From PALSA-894 sp963828625 (GTDB taxonomy: Bacteria; Pseudomonadota; Alphaproteobacteria; Rhizobiales; Xanthobacteraceae): a stretch of 64,000 bases of DNA. The DNA lies in assembly GCA_963828625.1 (NCBI GenBank), contig CAWHEX010000006.1:90105-154104 (forward strand), in the 5' to 3' direction. Numbering within the stretch: position 1 is the first letter of the stretch; the number at the start of each line of letters is the position of its first letter. Below are positions 46,834 through 56,046 of this stretch, in pieces. The translations under genes and the position numbers were made by a program. The notes below the pieces were generated by a model. The model saw nothing but the letters and a program-made list of their open reading frames with translations, had not been told where the DNA came from and searched no databases.

Positions 46834-48606
46834 ATGGCCGACATCGTGCATGCGCGAGACGACCTCTCCGCCAAGGGCCAAAGCCCCGCCACGAAGCCGA
46901 ACCGCCTCCTCAACGACCGATCGGCAAAACGAGCCGCCGCGGACCGACATCGGCACGCTCGTGCTCCACTGGGCGACCGCGATCGCGTTCCTGGTCAGCC
47001 TGTTCACCGGCATCCGGATCGCCGCCGACGCGCTGAACGCGCCGGTCTCGCATTGGCTCAATCCGGTCCTGCCGCAGGGCGAAATCTGGACCTGGCACTT
47101 CCTTGCCGGGCTGACCCTCTTCTTCTGCGCCGCCGCCTACCTCGTCTACGTGCGCCGCTCCGGCCTCGCGAACCGCAACGCGCTGAAGAAGACGCGCGTG
47201 ATGGTGATGCCGGTCGCCAGCAAGATGCGCTTCGGCGGCCTCAACGTGCTCCTCCACTGGGCGGCCTACCTGATCGTCGTCATCATGACGGTGACGGGCA
47301 TCTTCCTTTATCTCGGCTGGGGCGGATGGCTGATCTCGGTCCACTCCTATGTGGCCTTCATCGGCCTCGGCTACATCTTCGTCCACATCATCGCGCATTA
47401 CCTGTTCGGCGGATGGTGGCAGATCTTCCGCGTCTTCCGTCCGGCCGCGCTGGTGCTGACCGAAGCCGTGAAGCCGAAGCCGCTGCTGATCGCGACCGCC
47501 GTCGGCGTTGTCGTCATCGCGGGAATTGCAGCCACCGACTGGGCGACGCGCGACACGCTGGTCGTCACCAAGGTCGACGGCGAGCCGAAGCTCGACGGCA
47601 TTCTCGACGAGGCGATGTGGAACAGGGCGCGCCCTGTTCGCATCCATACGCAGCAGGGCGAGAATTTCGGCGGCCCCGGCGAGTCGACCGTCGAAGTCCG
47701 CGCGGTGCACAACGGCGAGAAGGTGTTCCTTCGCGGTGAAATGGAACGATCCGACGCGCTCGCTGCGGCGCATCCCGATGGTCAAGAAGGAAGACGGCTG
47801 GCATGTCTTCGACGACCGCGCCGCACGCATGGACGTCGTCGATTTCTACGAAGACAAGCTCGCGATCATCTTCTCCGACAAGCCCGCACTGGGCGGCGCA
47901 GGCGTCTCGAATCTCGGCCCCGCTCCCCTGCCCGCCGACAAGCCGCGGCCGCTGAACGAGCGCGGCTTCCATTTCACGACCGACGGCAGTTTCGTTGATC
48001 ATGTGGCAATGGAAGGCTTCGCGCGGGGGCATGCTCGGGCCGGGTCGATGATCAGTATCATCGGCCCTCCCTACGATCCGAGCACGGACGAGCAGGCCTA
48101 CAAGGCGCGCTATCAGGGCGGCTACTGGAACGATCCGGGCAAAGCCTATCTACTCGTACAACTACAAATTCTTCCCGAAGGATCACAAGGGTCCCGTCGA
48201 GGTCGTCAAACTTCCGAAGGACTGGAAGAAGACACAGGACCAGCTCGGCAAGATCAGCTTCGATCCACACGTCAGCGACGACGAGAACGGCCGCTGGAAC
48301 ATGTTCGAGGACGAGGTCGAGCCCTACACCAAGGAAGCCGACGCCAAGATCCCCGTGGGCACCGTCATGCCCGGCGTGCTCATCTCCGGAAAATACGAAG
48401 GCGATCGTGGCGACCTGTTCGGCGGCGCGCGCTGGAAGGACGGCTTCTGGACACTCGAAATCGCACGCGCGCTGAAGACCGGCAGCAAGTACGACAAGGA
48501 CTTCATCCCCGGCAAGCCGATCTACATGTGGGTCGCGGCGTTCGACCACGTGCAGACCCGGCACACTCGCCACCCGCGCGCCATCCGCGTCGTCACGCAA
48601 GAATAA
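46834..48606 (+). CDS. Cytochrome b561-type membrane domain fused to ethylbenzene-dehydrogenase-like haem domain; six frameshifts
   Basis: A membrane electron-transfer protein. The N-terminal ~220 residues form a four-helix cytochrome b561-type domain with haem-ligand His residues (TLVLHWATAIAF, WTWHFLAGLTLF, NVLLHWAAYLIV, IFVHIIAHYLFGG). The C-terminal ~350 residues are a periplasmic haem-binding domain of the ethylbenzene dehydrogenase gamma-subunit/DMSO reductase type (KVDGEPKLDGILDEAMWNRA, LRGEWNDPTRS, VDLWQWKASRGG, DDQYIGPPYDP). One-base insertions lie near 46926-46929, 47739-47741, 47999-48001, 48043, 48057 and 48151; all six repairs restore family-like sequence. The middle three fall within 60 nt and cancel. 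Stop at 48606. A ferredoxin-type reductase follows after 45 nt and is probably its electron partner. Confidence 0.75.
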
Positions 48607-48651
48607 GGGCGCTGCGCCGCACGCGGCAGGCCGGAGTGAATCAGTAGCGTC

Positions 48652-49800
48652 ATGAGTGGATCATTCGATCTCGTCATCAACGGCAAGACCGTCAAGGCCA
48701 ACTATGGCGAGACGCTGGTCGATGCCGGGCTGAGCGGCTGGGTCGCGATTCCGCACGACTGCTGCTCGGGCCAATGCGAGACGTGCCGCGTGTCCGTCGT
48801 GAGCGGACGCGTGGACGACCGCGGCACCGCCGAGAAGGGCACGGTTCTCGCCTGCCAGGCGAAGGTGATCGGCCCCGCCGAGGTCGCGTTCGACCACGTG
48901 CCGGAGATCGCCAAGCAGTCCGGACAGGTCACGGCCCTTGCGGCGCTTGCGCCCGACATCGTCGAGGTGACGGTCAACCTCAACATGCCGATCGACATCC
49001 GCCCCGGACAATATCTGAGCGTCAAATTCTCCGGCTTTCCGGCGCGCGATCTCAGCCCCACCGTCCGTCCCGACGGCACGTCGAAGCCCGGCGAACTGAT
49101 CTTCCACATCCGCCGCTATCCGGGCGGCATCATGTCGACCCAGATCGGCGCGACGATCCGGCTCGGGCATCGCGTCCAGGTGCGCGGCCCGTTCGGCGGC
49201 GCGTTCCTGCGCGAGGGATACGGCCCGATCGTGCTGGTCGGCGGCGGCACCGGCTGGGCGCCGATCTGGTCGGTCGCAGCAGCCGCGCGGCGCGAGCAGC
49301 GCCACCGCGAGCTCGTGATCATCGCGGGCAGCCGCGACGCCGGTGACCTCTATATGCGCCGCTCGCTCGAATGGCTGATCGACGACGGCGTGCGCGACGT
49401 GATCGCAACCGCCGAGGTCGGCGCGCACAATCCGGTCATGCCCGGGCGTCCGACGCACTATCTGCCGTCGCTCGGGCCGGAGGACACGGTTTACGTCGCC
49501 GGACCGCCTCCGCTGGTCGATGCCGTGAAGATCAAATCACGCGCGGCCGCGGCGCGCTGCTACGCCGATCCGTTCCTGCCGAGCGCACAGCCGCTTTCGC
49601 TGATCGACCGGGTCATGTCGATGCTGCGCCGTCCGGCGGCCGCGCCCGCGGACGCGCTTGCGCCGAAGCCGCGCCGCAGCTGTTGCTTCCGGCCGCAGGC
49701 GCCCGGAGCCGGCCACGGCCACGATCCCGCCCCTGCCCGCAGCGGCGCCGCGACGCACGCAGGCCGGCGGCTCGCGTTAGACTTTTCCGATCGCGCTTAA
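48652..49800 (+). CDS. 2Fe-2S ferredoxin/FAD/NAD(P)H oxidoreductase
   Basis: A 382-residue soluble electron-transfer flavoprotein. Residues ~1-95 are a plant-type 2Fe-2S ferredoxin domain (HDCCSGQCETCRVSVV, distal Cys in VLACQA). The FAD-binding barrel follows (IRPGQYLSVKF; the usual RxYS motif is altered to RDLSPT), then the NAD(P)H domain (IVLVGGGTGWAPIW, VYVAGPPPLVDAV). It resembles reductase components of phenol/methane-monooxygenase-type oxygenases. A ~60-residue tail rich in Pro, Ala, Cys and His (RRSCCFRPQAPGAGHGHD) is unusual. It sits 45 nt after the cytochrome gene, so NAD(P)H-linked electron flow to or from that cytochrome is likely. Its TAA shares bases with the convergent chemoreceptor stop. 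Confidence 0.9.
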   Translation: MSGSFDLVINGKTVKANYGETLVDAGLSGWVAIPHDCCSGQCETCRVSVVSGRVDDRGTAEKGTVLACQAKVIGPAEVAFDHVPEIAKQSGQVTALAALAPDIVEVTVNLNMPIDIRPGQYLSVKFSGFPARDLSPTVRPDGTSKPGELIFHIRRYPGGIMSTQIGATIRLGHRVQVRGPFGGAFLREGYGPIVLVGGGTGWAPIWSVAAAARREQRHRELVIIAGSRDAGDLYMRRSLEWLIDDGVRDVIATAEVGAHNPVMPGRPTHYLPSLGPEDTVYVAGPPPLVDAVKIKSRAAAARCYADPFLPSAQPLSLIDRVMSMLRRPAAAPADALAPKPRRSCCFRPQAPGAGHGHDPAPARSGAATHAGRRLALDFSDRA

Positions 49801-51836
49801 GCCGTCACTTCGCGCAGGAACGACTTCACGGTGGAGTCGAGGCGGTGCGCCTCGTCGGCCATGTCGGTCGCCTTGGTGACGACCTTCATCGACGCGCCGC
49901 GCGCGTCCTCGATCGTCATCTTCAGCCGCTCGACGCTCGACGACACGTTGACCGAACCGTTCGCCGCCGCCGTCATGCTGCCGGCGATCTCGCGCGTGAC
50001 CGCATCCTGGCGTTCCATCGCAAGCGCGATCGCGCGCGTCTGGTGCTGCACGAGATCGAGCTTCTGCACGATCGAGCGCACCGACCCGACGGTCTCGCTG
50101 GTGGCGCCGCGGATGGTGGAGAGACGCCGTGTGATGTCGTCGTTGGCATCGCCGATCCGCCGCGACAGCGTCTTGATGTCCTCCACGACCCCAGCGAAGT
50201 TTCCGCGGCCGGCCGCCGCGCGCGTTGCCTGGATGGTGGCGTTAAGTGCGAGCGCGTTGGTCTGCGCCGCGATCTCGGCAATCGCCTGCATGATCGCATC
50301 GATCTCGTCGGTGGTGCGCGCGAGGCCTTCCGCGCTGGCGGATGCCGACTGCGCCGCGGTGTTGCTCAGCGCGATAACGTCGGCGGTCTGGCGGATCCCT
50401 TCCACGGTCTCCGAAATGGCGGCGCTGAGGCGCTCGGTGGCGGAGCGCACCGAGGACACATTCGACACGGTGTTCTCGGAGACGAACGCGGCTTCCACCG
50501 CCTCGCCTTCGGCGACCGCCGAGACGCGCGCAAGCTCGCGCGCGGTTTCGTCCATCGTCTCGACGCTGTTCGAGACGCTGAGCAGCACCGAGCGCATGAT
50601 CCGGTCGAAGCGGCGGATCGCGTCTTCCAGCGCCTCGCGGCGCTTCTTCACGCTTTCGGCATGCGCGACGTCCGAACGCAGCCGGTCGCGCTCCTGCAGC
50701 GAGCGCTGCAGCACCGTCACGGCGCGCGCGATGTCGCCGACCTCGTCGACGCGCTCAAGCCCCGCGACTTCCGACTTCCAGTCGCCGCGCGCGACCGCGC
50801 GCACCGCTTCGGTGATCTGCACCAGCGGGCGGCTGATGCGCTGCGACACCAGCAGCATGATGCCGGCGAACATCAGCACCGAGGTGACCGCCGCAGCGAT
50901 CAGCCATACGGCAAGCGAGCGCCCTTCCGCCTCGCCGATGCGGATCAGCTCATTGCGCAACGAGTGAAGCTCGCTGACGGGCGCGAGCGCGCAAATCCGC
51001 CATTGCCCCAGAAGGCCCTCGCAGCGCGACCAGTAGCGGCCGTCCTTGCTGCGGAGCAATTCAGAATCCGGCGGGTCCACGATGCCGATCGTCTCGTACG
51101 GTACGCCCGCAATCGAGATCGAGTTGTCGCCTTCGAGGATAGCGAGGCCGGCGCCTTCGAGCCGCGAGAATGCTTCCAGCGTCTGCTCGCGCGGGCGCAG
51201 CGAGCGGTGCGCGATCAGCGCCGCGAACACATCGCCGAAGTCGTCGAAGATCGGCTCCGCCACGATAAAGGTCAGCGGCGCCGTCCCGCTCGCCGCAAGC
51301 GCGTGCGCGGCCGCCTCGTTGAGCACGATCGCGCGGCGCACGACGCGCGGGCGCTTGCGGTCGTTGTCGGAGAGGATCGCGAGAATTTCCGGTGCGAGCG
51401 GGCTGTCCTGCAGGGCGTGGTTAGCGGCGACGATGTCCACCTTGCCGCTGTTGGCGCCGAAGACGCGCAGCTTGGTGTCGACCGCCAGAATGCCGTCGAT
51501 ATCGGCCGCCTGCGCGGCGCGGCCAAGCAATTCGCTGATCGCGACGTCGTTGGCGGACGAAAGCGCCTTCACCACGTCGGCGCGTTGCGCGATGCTTTCG
51601 AGACGCGACCCGAGGCTCTCGAACAGCGCATCGACGCGCGCGCCTGCAAGCCGCGCCTCACCGTCGAGGCGCTGGCCGAGCTTTTCCTCGGAGAGCTTGC
51701 CGAGCTGCTCGGCCTGCCGCTCGAGGCCCTGATCGAGCCGGACGATCGTCAGGCCGAACGAAGCCGCGAACGCGACCGTCGCCGTGGCGACGACCGCGAT
51801 AACGAGACGGGTACTGAGCGAAGACAGCCGGAGCAA
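49797..51836 (-). CDS. Methyl-accepting chemotaxis-like receptor with divergent signalling tip
   Basis: A 679-residue receptor: N-terminal helix (LVIAVVATATVAFAASFGLT), a large periplasmic sensor of Cache type (~residues 35-330), a second helix (LAVWLIAAAVTSVLMFAGIM), HAMP (SRPLVQITEAVRAVARGDW) and a coiled-coil signalling domain. The hairpin tip reads ALNATIQATRAAAGRGNFAG, not the canonical [20 protein letters not shown]. The key Glu and the [10 protein letters not shown] core are altered and the C-terminal arm is short, so coupling to CheA/CheW may be weak or different. No other che genes are in the window. The gene is intact. Confidence 0.88.
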   Translation of the reverse strand: MLRLSSLSTRLVIAVVATATVAFAASFGLTIVRLDQGLERQAEQLGKLSEEKLGQRLDGEARLAGARVDALFESLGSRLESIAQRADVVKALSSANDVAISELLGRAAQAADIDGILAVDTKLRVFGANSGKVDIVAANHALQDSPLAPEILAILSDNDRKRPRVVRRAIVLNEAAAHALAASGTAPLTFIVAEPIFDDFGDVFAALIAHRSLRPREQTLEAFSRLEGAGLAILEGDNSISIAGVPYETIGIVDPPDSELLRSKDGRYWSRCEGLLGQWRICALAPVSELHSLRNELIRIGEAEGRSLAVWLIAAAVTSVLMFAGIMLLVSQRISRPLVQITEAVRAVARGDWKSEVAGLERVDEVGDIARAVTVLQRSLQERDRLRSDVAHAESVKKRREALEDAIRRFDRIMRSVLLSVSNSVETMDETARELARVSAVAEGEAVEAAFVSENTVSNVSSVRSATERLSAAISETVEGIRQTADVIALSNTAAQSASASAEGLARTTDEIDAIMQAIAEIAAQTNALALNATIQATRAAAGRGNFAGVVEDIKTLSRRIGDANDDITRRLSTIRGATSETVGSVRSIVQKLDLVQHQTRAIALAMERQDAVTREIAGSMTAAANGSVNVSSSVERLKMTIEDARGASMKVVTKATDMADEAHRLDSTVKSFLREVTA

Positions 51837-51863
51837 GAAACGGTCCTCAGTGAGGCGTCGTCC

Positions 51864-52665
51864 TCACTCCACGATGGGAACGGCACCCATGCTGGTAAGC
51901 ACCATTCTCGCCTTGCCGTTCTTCGTGTAGCCGATGAAGCGCTTCGCGTCGGGCGTCACGGTCGCTTCCTTGTGCACGAACGCGAGCGTCACGGCGCTCG
52001 GGTAGCTCGCGTCGGTCGGATGATGTCCGTCGATCTTGAGCACCGCGAGCTCCATTTCGAGCGCCTTGGTGAACGGGCCGAAGCCGATCGCGCCCTGCAC
52101 TTCCTTGACGGTGTCGATGCAGTCCTGCGTGGTGACGGCGGTCTTCGACTTCTCGGTGATCACGAGATCCTTCCAGCCCGGCATCGACTGCCGCAGCACC
52201 TGGAGCGTCGAGTTCGGCATCTTCGCGGCGGACCACCTTGATGCGCAGGTCCTGGCCGCCGACCTCGTTCCAGTTGGCGATCTTGCCGCGGTAGATATCG
52301 GCAAGCTGCGCGCTTGTGAGGCTCGCGACGCCCGCCGAGCGATGCACGAAGAACGCGGACGGAAGGCGGAACACCGGCGTTGCGACCAGACCGGCGGCTT
52401 TCTCGGTGTCCGACAGCGGACGGGCGATGCGCGCGAGCACCTCCTTGTCCGAGCCGACGGCTGCAATCCCGCCGCCCGAGCCGATGCTCGGCGGAACGAT
52501 CACGTTGGTATCCGGGTGGTCGGCCGTGTACGCGGCGCCAAGGGCGCGCAGCAGGTCGATTCCATCACCGGTCCCGACGACCGACAGGTCGCCGGCCTGA
52601 GCGCTGGTGCAAAGGCTTGCCAGGGCGAGCGAAGTCGCCGCGAAAAGGCGCGTGGCGATTGGCAT
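51864..52665 (-). CDS. PstS-like periplasmic substrate-binding protein; one frameshift
   Basis: A phosphate-binding-protein-like exported protein. The signal peptide is MPIATRLFAATSLALASLCT, ending AQA. The mature chain opens LSVVGTGDGIDLLRALGAAY and has PPSIGSGGGIAAVGSDKEVL, the ligand-loop pattern of PstS-type proteins. The frame breaks at 52213-52214; removing one base joins REDADSTLQVLRQSMPGW. The C-terminus is LTSMGAVPIVE. About 266 residues, shorter than true PstS, and with no Pst permease genes beside it, so it may be an orphan sensor or scavenger protein. It is codirectional with and directly upstream of the chemoreceptor, so it could present a ligand to it. Confidence 0.8.
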
Positions 52666-53022
52666 GAGTTGTTGTCCTCTCAGAGGCTTCAAGGGATGCC
52701 TCGGAGGCTACGAAAAATGCCGTAAGGAAGTGTAAACCCACCTCTGTCAATTGCGGGTTGAACATCAGCGAATTGGTTGCGCCGTAAGGGAAATTACGGA
52801 ACTCCCCCACACCCGGCGGATGTGGCGAGGCAACCTGCAACGGACGATATGTGCCCTCGGGGCCTGCCGTCTTCAGACCATCTTAAGCCTTTTCGGCTTT
52901 TCAGGAATCCAGCCGCGCACGGGTAAGCATTTTATCCGTTGTGCGGACGTAACTATCGGGCAGGACAGCAATCGGCCCACCGCGAGGCCCCCGTGAGACC
53001 GCCGGCAACCGGCAGCCAGAGA
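52666..53022. other. Divergent intergenic region between the binding protein and the GGDEF-EAL gene
   Basis: No gene is seen. It holds a perfect 6-bp inverted repeat at 52782-52799 and a short hairpin AAGCC-TTTTC-GGCTT at 52885-52899 followed by TTTC. A GTG at 52993 is in frame with the GGDEF-EAL gene and has GAGG upstream, so the true start could be 10 codons earlier than I chose. Confidence 0.5.
52782..52799. promoter_or_regulatory. Perfect 6-bp inverted repeat, candidate operator
   Basis: CCGTAA (52782-52787), GGGAAA, TTACGG (52794-52799). The short palindrome could bind a dimeric regulator or form a weak hairpin. It lies between divergent genes. Confidence 0.3.
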
Positions 53023-54954
53023 ATGCGCGACGAGCGACCCCGCGCCGCGGGTGCGCGCGGTCTTGCCGCAGCATTTTTATTCTCTATCGGTGTGGTTGCG
53101 GCCTCGCCGGCCAATGCGGCACCGTCAAGCGGAACCGGCGCCACTTCGCTGGCCCTGATCGTCGGGGCTGGCGCGCTCGGCTTCCTGCTCTTCATCGCCT
53201 GTCTCATGGGCCTGACCGCGGTGCTGCGGCGAACGCGGCAGGCGGCGCGGGAAGCGAAGCGTCTCACGTCGCTGCTCGACGTGCTCGATGAAGGCGTCGC
53301 GGTCTGCACCGGCATGCAGGCGATCGCGGTGAATACGAGCCTGTGCCGGCTCATCGGCATCGAACGCGGCGATGCACCAAACCTGATGATCTCGTCCTTC
53401 ATCGGCGATGCCGACGTGATCGACCGTCTGCTCGGCGACGCCGCCCTGCGGCTCGACACCGAAATCACCAACCGCGCCGGCGAAACGATCGCAGTCGAGA
53501 TTGCGGCGCGCAGCATCCCCTACGGCGAAGGCGTCGCACGGCTGCTCGAATTCCGCGACGTCGGCGAACGCAAGCACACGCAGGAGCGCGTGTCGTTCCT
53601 GGCGCACCACGATCCCCTCACCGCGTTGCCCAATCGCGAGCTGATGCGCTCGCGGCTCACCGAGGCCGTCGACCGCGCGCGCGCAAACGGAACATCGTTC
53701 GCGGTGTTCTGGATCGATCTCGACCACTTCAAGGACATCAACGACATTCATGGTCACGTCGTCGGCGACCAGATCCTGCGGACCGTCGCCGACAAGCTGA
53801 GATTCGAGATGCCGGCCGACACCCTCATCGCGCGGCTCGGCGGCGACGAATTCGTGGTGCTGTGCCAGGTCAACGACGCGCTCGAGGCGCGCCTGATCGG
53901 ACAGCAGCTTCGCCGCCTGCTCAACCGCCCGATCGAGATCGGGGAGAAATCGCTGACCGCCGGCGCCTCCATCGGCGTCGCGGTGTTTCCCGACGACGCC
54001 AGCGAGGGCGAGGACCTGATCAAGAACGCCGATCTCGCGCTCTATCACGCGAAGGCCGAAGGACGCGGACGCTGCCGGCATTTCACCGATGAGCTTGGTC
54101 AGGCACGTCAGCGCCGCATGGTGCTGAGCGAGCAGTTGCGCGGCGCAATCGAGAACGGTGAGATACAGGCGTACTTCCAGCCGCTGATCCGCACGCGCGA
54201 TATGCGTGTCGTCGGCTTCGAGGCGCTCGCCCGCTGGTTCCATCCCGAGTTCGGCCCGATCCCGCCGCCGGAGTTCGTCAAGCTGGCCGAGGAAAACGGC
54301 CTGATCACGCCGCTCACCGACGTGATCATGCGCAAGGCGATCGAGGCCGCCAAGCAATGGCCCGATGACGTGCGCGTATCGGTCAACGTCTCGCCGGTGC
54401 AGATCAACAGCCATCTCGTCGATCAGGTGCGCGACATCATCAAGGTGAGCGGGCTCGATCCGAAGCGCTTCGAGCTGGAAGTCACCGAAGACGTGTTGAT
54501 CAAGGACTTCGAACAGACGTCCAGCATGTTCTCGCGGCTGCGCGCGCTCGGCATTCAGGTCGCGATGGACGATTTCGGCGCCGGCTTCACTTCAATGGGC
54601 AATCTGCGCCGGCTCAACTTCGACCGATTGAAGATCGATCGCATCTTCACGATGGAGCTGCCCAATCATCGCCGCGCGGCCGCGATCGTGCGCTCGATGT
54701 TCGTGCTGGCGCGCGAACTCGATCTGGATGTCACGGTCGAAGGCGTGGAGACTTTCGAGCAGTTCGCGTTCCTGCGTGATGCGGGGGATTGCGAGCTTCA
54801 GGGCTTCCTGTTCTCGCAGCCCAAACCCGCCAGCGCATGGTCCGATCCCGCCGCGCTCCAGTTCGTGGTGCCTGGTCCGCGTATCGTCGAGCCAACAGCA
54901 GCAAATGCGGCCGCAATCCCGATAACCGCGCTGAAGGCGCGACGCGCCTCCTGA
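53023..54954 (+). CDS. Bifunctional-type diguanylate cyclase/phosphodiesterase (PAS-GGDEF-EAL)
   Basis: A 643-residue membrane protein for cyclic di-GMP turnover. It has an N-terminal signal/anchor (GLAAAFLFSIGVVAASPANA), a helix (SLALIVGAGALGFLLFIACL) and a PAS-like segment around residues 90-190. GGDEF follows with an intact active site (RLGGDEFVVLC), then EAL with intact motifs (FEALARWFHPEFG, DDFGAGFTSMGNLRRLNFD). Both active sites keep their signature residues, so both activities are possible. It stands divergent from the binding-protein and chemoreceptor genes. Start: ATG 53023, with GTG 52993 as an alternative. Confidence 0.92.
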   Translation: MRDERPRAAGARGLAAAFLFSIGVVAASPANAAPSSGTGATSLALIVGAGALGFLLFIACLMGLTAVLRRTRQAAREAKRLTSLLDVLDEGVAVCTGMQAIAVNTSLCRLIGIERGDAPNLMISSFIGDADVIDRLLGDAALRLDTEITNRAGETIAVEIAARSIPYGEGVARLLEFRDVGERKHTQERVSFLAHHDPLTALPNRELMRSRLTEAVDRARANGTSFAVFWIDLDHFKDINDIHGHVVGDQILRTVADKLRFEMPADTLIARLGGDEFVVLCQVNDALEARLIGQQLRRLLNRPIEIGEKSLTAGASIGVAVFPDDASEGEDLIKNADLALYHAKAEGRGRCRHFTDELGQARQRRMVLSEQLRGAIENGEIQAYFQPLIRTRDMRVVGFEALARWFHPEFGPIPPPEFVKLAEENGLITPLTDVIMRKAIEAAKQWPDDVRVSVNVSPVQINSHLVDQVRDIIKVSGLDPKRFELEVTEDVLIKDFEQTSSMFSRLRALGIQVAMDDFGAGFTSMGNLRRLNFDRLKIDRIFTMELPNHRRAAAIVRSMFVLARELDLDVTVEGVETFEQFAFLRDAGDCELQGFLFSQPKPASAWSDPAALQFVVPGPRIVEPTAANAAAIPITALKARRAS

Positions 54955-54996
54955 CGCTGCTTGACCTTTCCCGCCGCGGTGCGGAATGGTCGGGCA

Positions 54997-56046
54997 ATGA
55001 AAACGGCCCTTATTGCAGGCGCGGGCGGCGCCGCATCCAAACGACTGACCGAAACGCTGCTGGCAGACCCGGACTGGTCGGTCATCGGGCTTGCACGCAC
55101 GCCGCGCGCATCGTCGGCACGGCTCACATTTCTCAGCGTCGATCTGTTCGACCGCGAAGCCTGTGCACGCGCGCTCGCCACGCAGAATGGCGTGACGCAT
55201 CTTTTCTACACCTCGCGCGCCAAGCACGGCGAAACCGGCGTCGAAAGCGTCGACGACAACGTGGCGATGCTGCGTAACGTGCTCGACGCGATCGAGCCGG
55301 TCGCCGCGGGCCTCGAGCATGTGCATCTGGTGCAAGGCACCAAGTATTACGGGATGCACCTCGGCCCGTTCCGCACGCCCGCGCATGAGGACGATCCGCG
55401 CCCGGACTTTCCGAACTTCTATTACGACCAGCAGGACCTACTCGCGCAGCGTCAGCGCGGACGCGGCTGGGCGTGGTCTGCGTCGCGCCCCACATTCATC
55501 TACGACTTCGCTCCGGAACGTGCGCGCAACGCCATTCCGGTGATCGGCGCCTATGCGGCGCTGTGCCGCGCGCTTGGCACAGCGTTGGACTTTCCGGGTT
55601 CGGCCGCTGCGTTTGACGCGCAGCGCGACCTGACGGATGCGAGCCTGCTCGCGCGCGCGATGACCTTCATCGCGACGGCGCCGACGGGCCGCAACCAGGC
55701 GTTCAACGTGGCGAACGGCGACGCCGTCCGCTGGCGCGATCTGTGGCCGAAGCTCGCCGCGTATTTCGACTTACCGGCGGGCGGCGTGCGGCCATTCAAG
55801 ATGGCCGAATGGGTGCGCGACAAACAGCCGGTGTGGGCGGATGTCGTTCGACGTTACGGCCTGACCGCGACGCGGCTCGACGACGTGGCCGACTGGGCCT
55901 TCGCGGATTTCCACTGGGCCCACGGCTATGACGTCGTCTCCGATCCCGCGAAGCTTCGCGCGGCCGGATTCGCCGAGACGATCGACAGCGGACAGATGCT
56001 GCTCGATCATCTGACCCGCTATCGCGACGCGAAGGTCCTGCCGTGA
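54997..56046 (+). CDS. SDR-family reductase of the PRISE (progesterone 5beta-reductase/iridoid synthase) type
   Basis: A 349-residue NADPH-dependent short-chain dehydrogenase. The nucleotide-binding start is MKTALIAGAGGAASKRLTE. PRISE signatures are present: HLVQGTKYYGMHLGPF (catalytic Lys) and PDFPNFYYDQQDLL (catalytic Tyr). The family reduces enones or related activated double bonds; bacterial members have unknown substrates. The stop overlaps the GTG start of the OHCU decarboxylase/HIU hydrolase gene (GTGA), so it is co-translated with a urate-pathway enzyme. Confidence 0.85.
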   Translation: MKTALIAGAGGAASKRLTETLLADPDWSVIGLARTPRASSARLTFLSVDLFDREACARALATQNGVTHLFYTSRAKHGETGVESVDDNVAMLRNVLDAIEPVAAGLEHVHLVQGTKYYGMHLGPFRTPAHEDDPRPDFPNFYYDQQDLLAQRQRGRGWAWSASRPTFIYDFAPERARNAIPVIGAYAALCRALGTALDFPGSAAAFDAQRDLTDASLLARAMTFIATAPTGRNQAFNVANGDAVRWRDLWPKLAAYFDLPAGGVRPFKMAEWVRDKQPVWADVVRRYGLTATRLDDVADWAFADFHWAHGYDVVSDPAKLRAAGFAETIDSGQMLLDHLTRYRDAKVLP

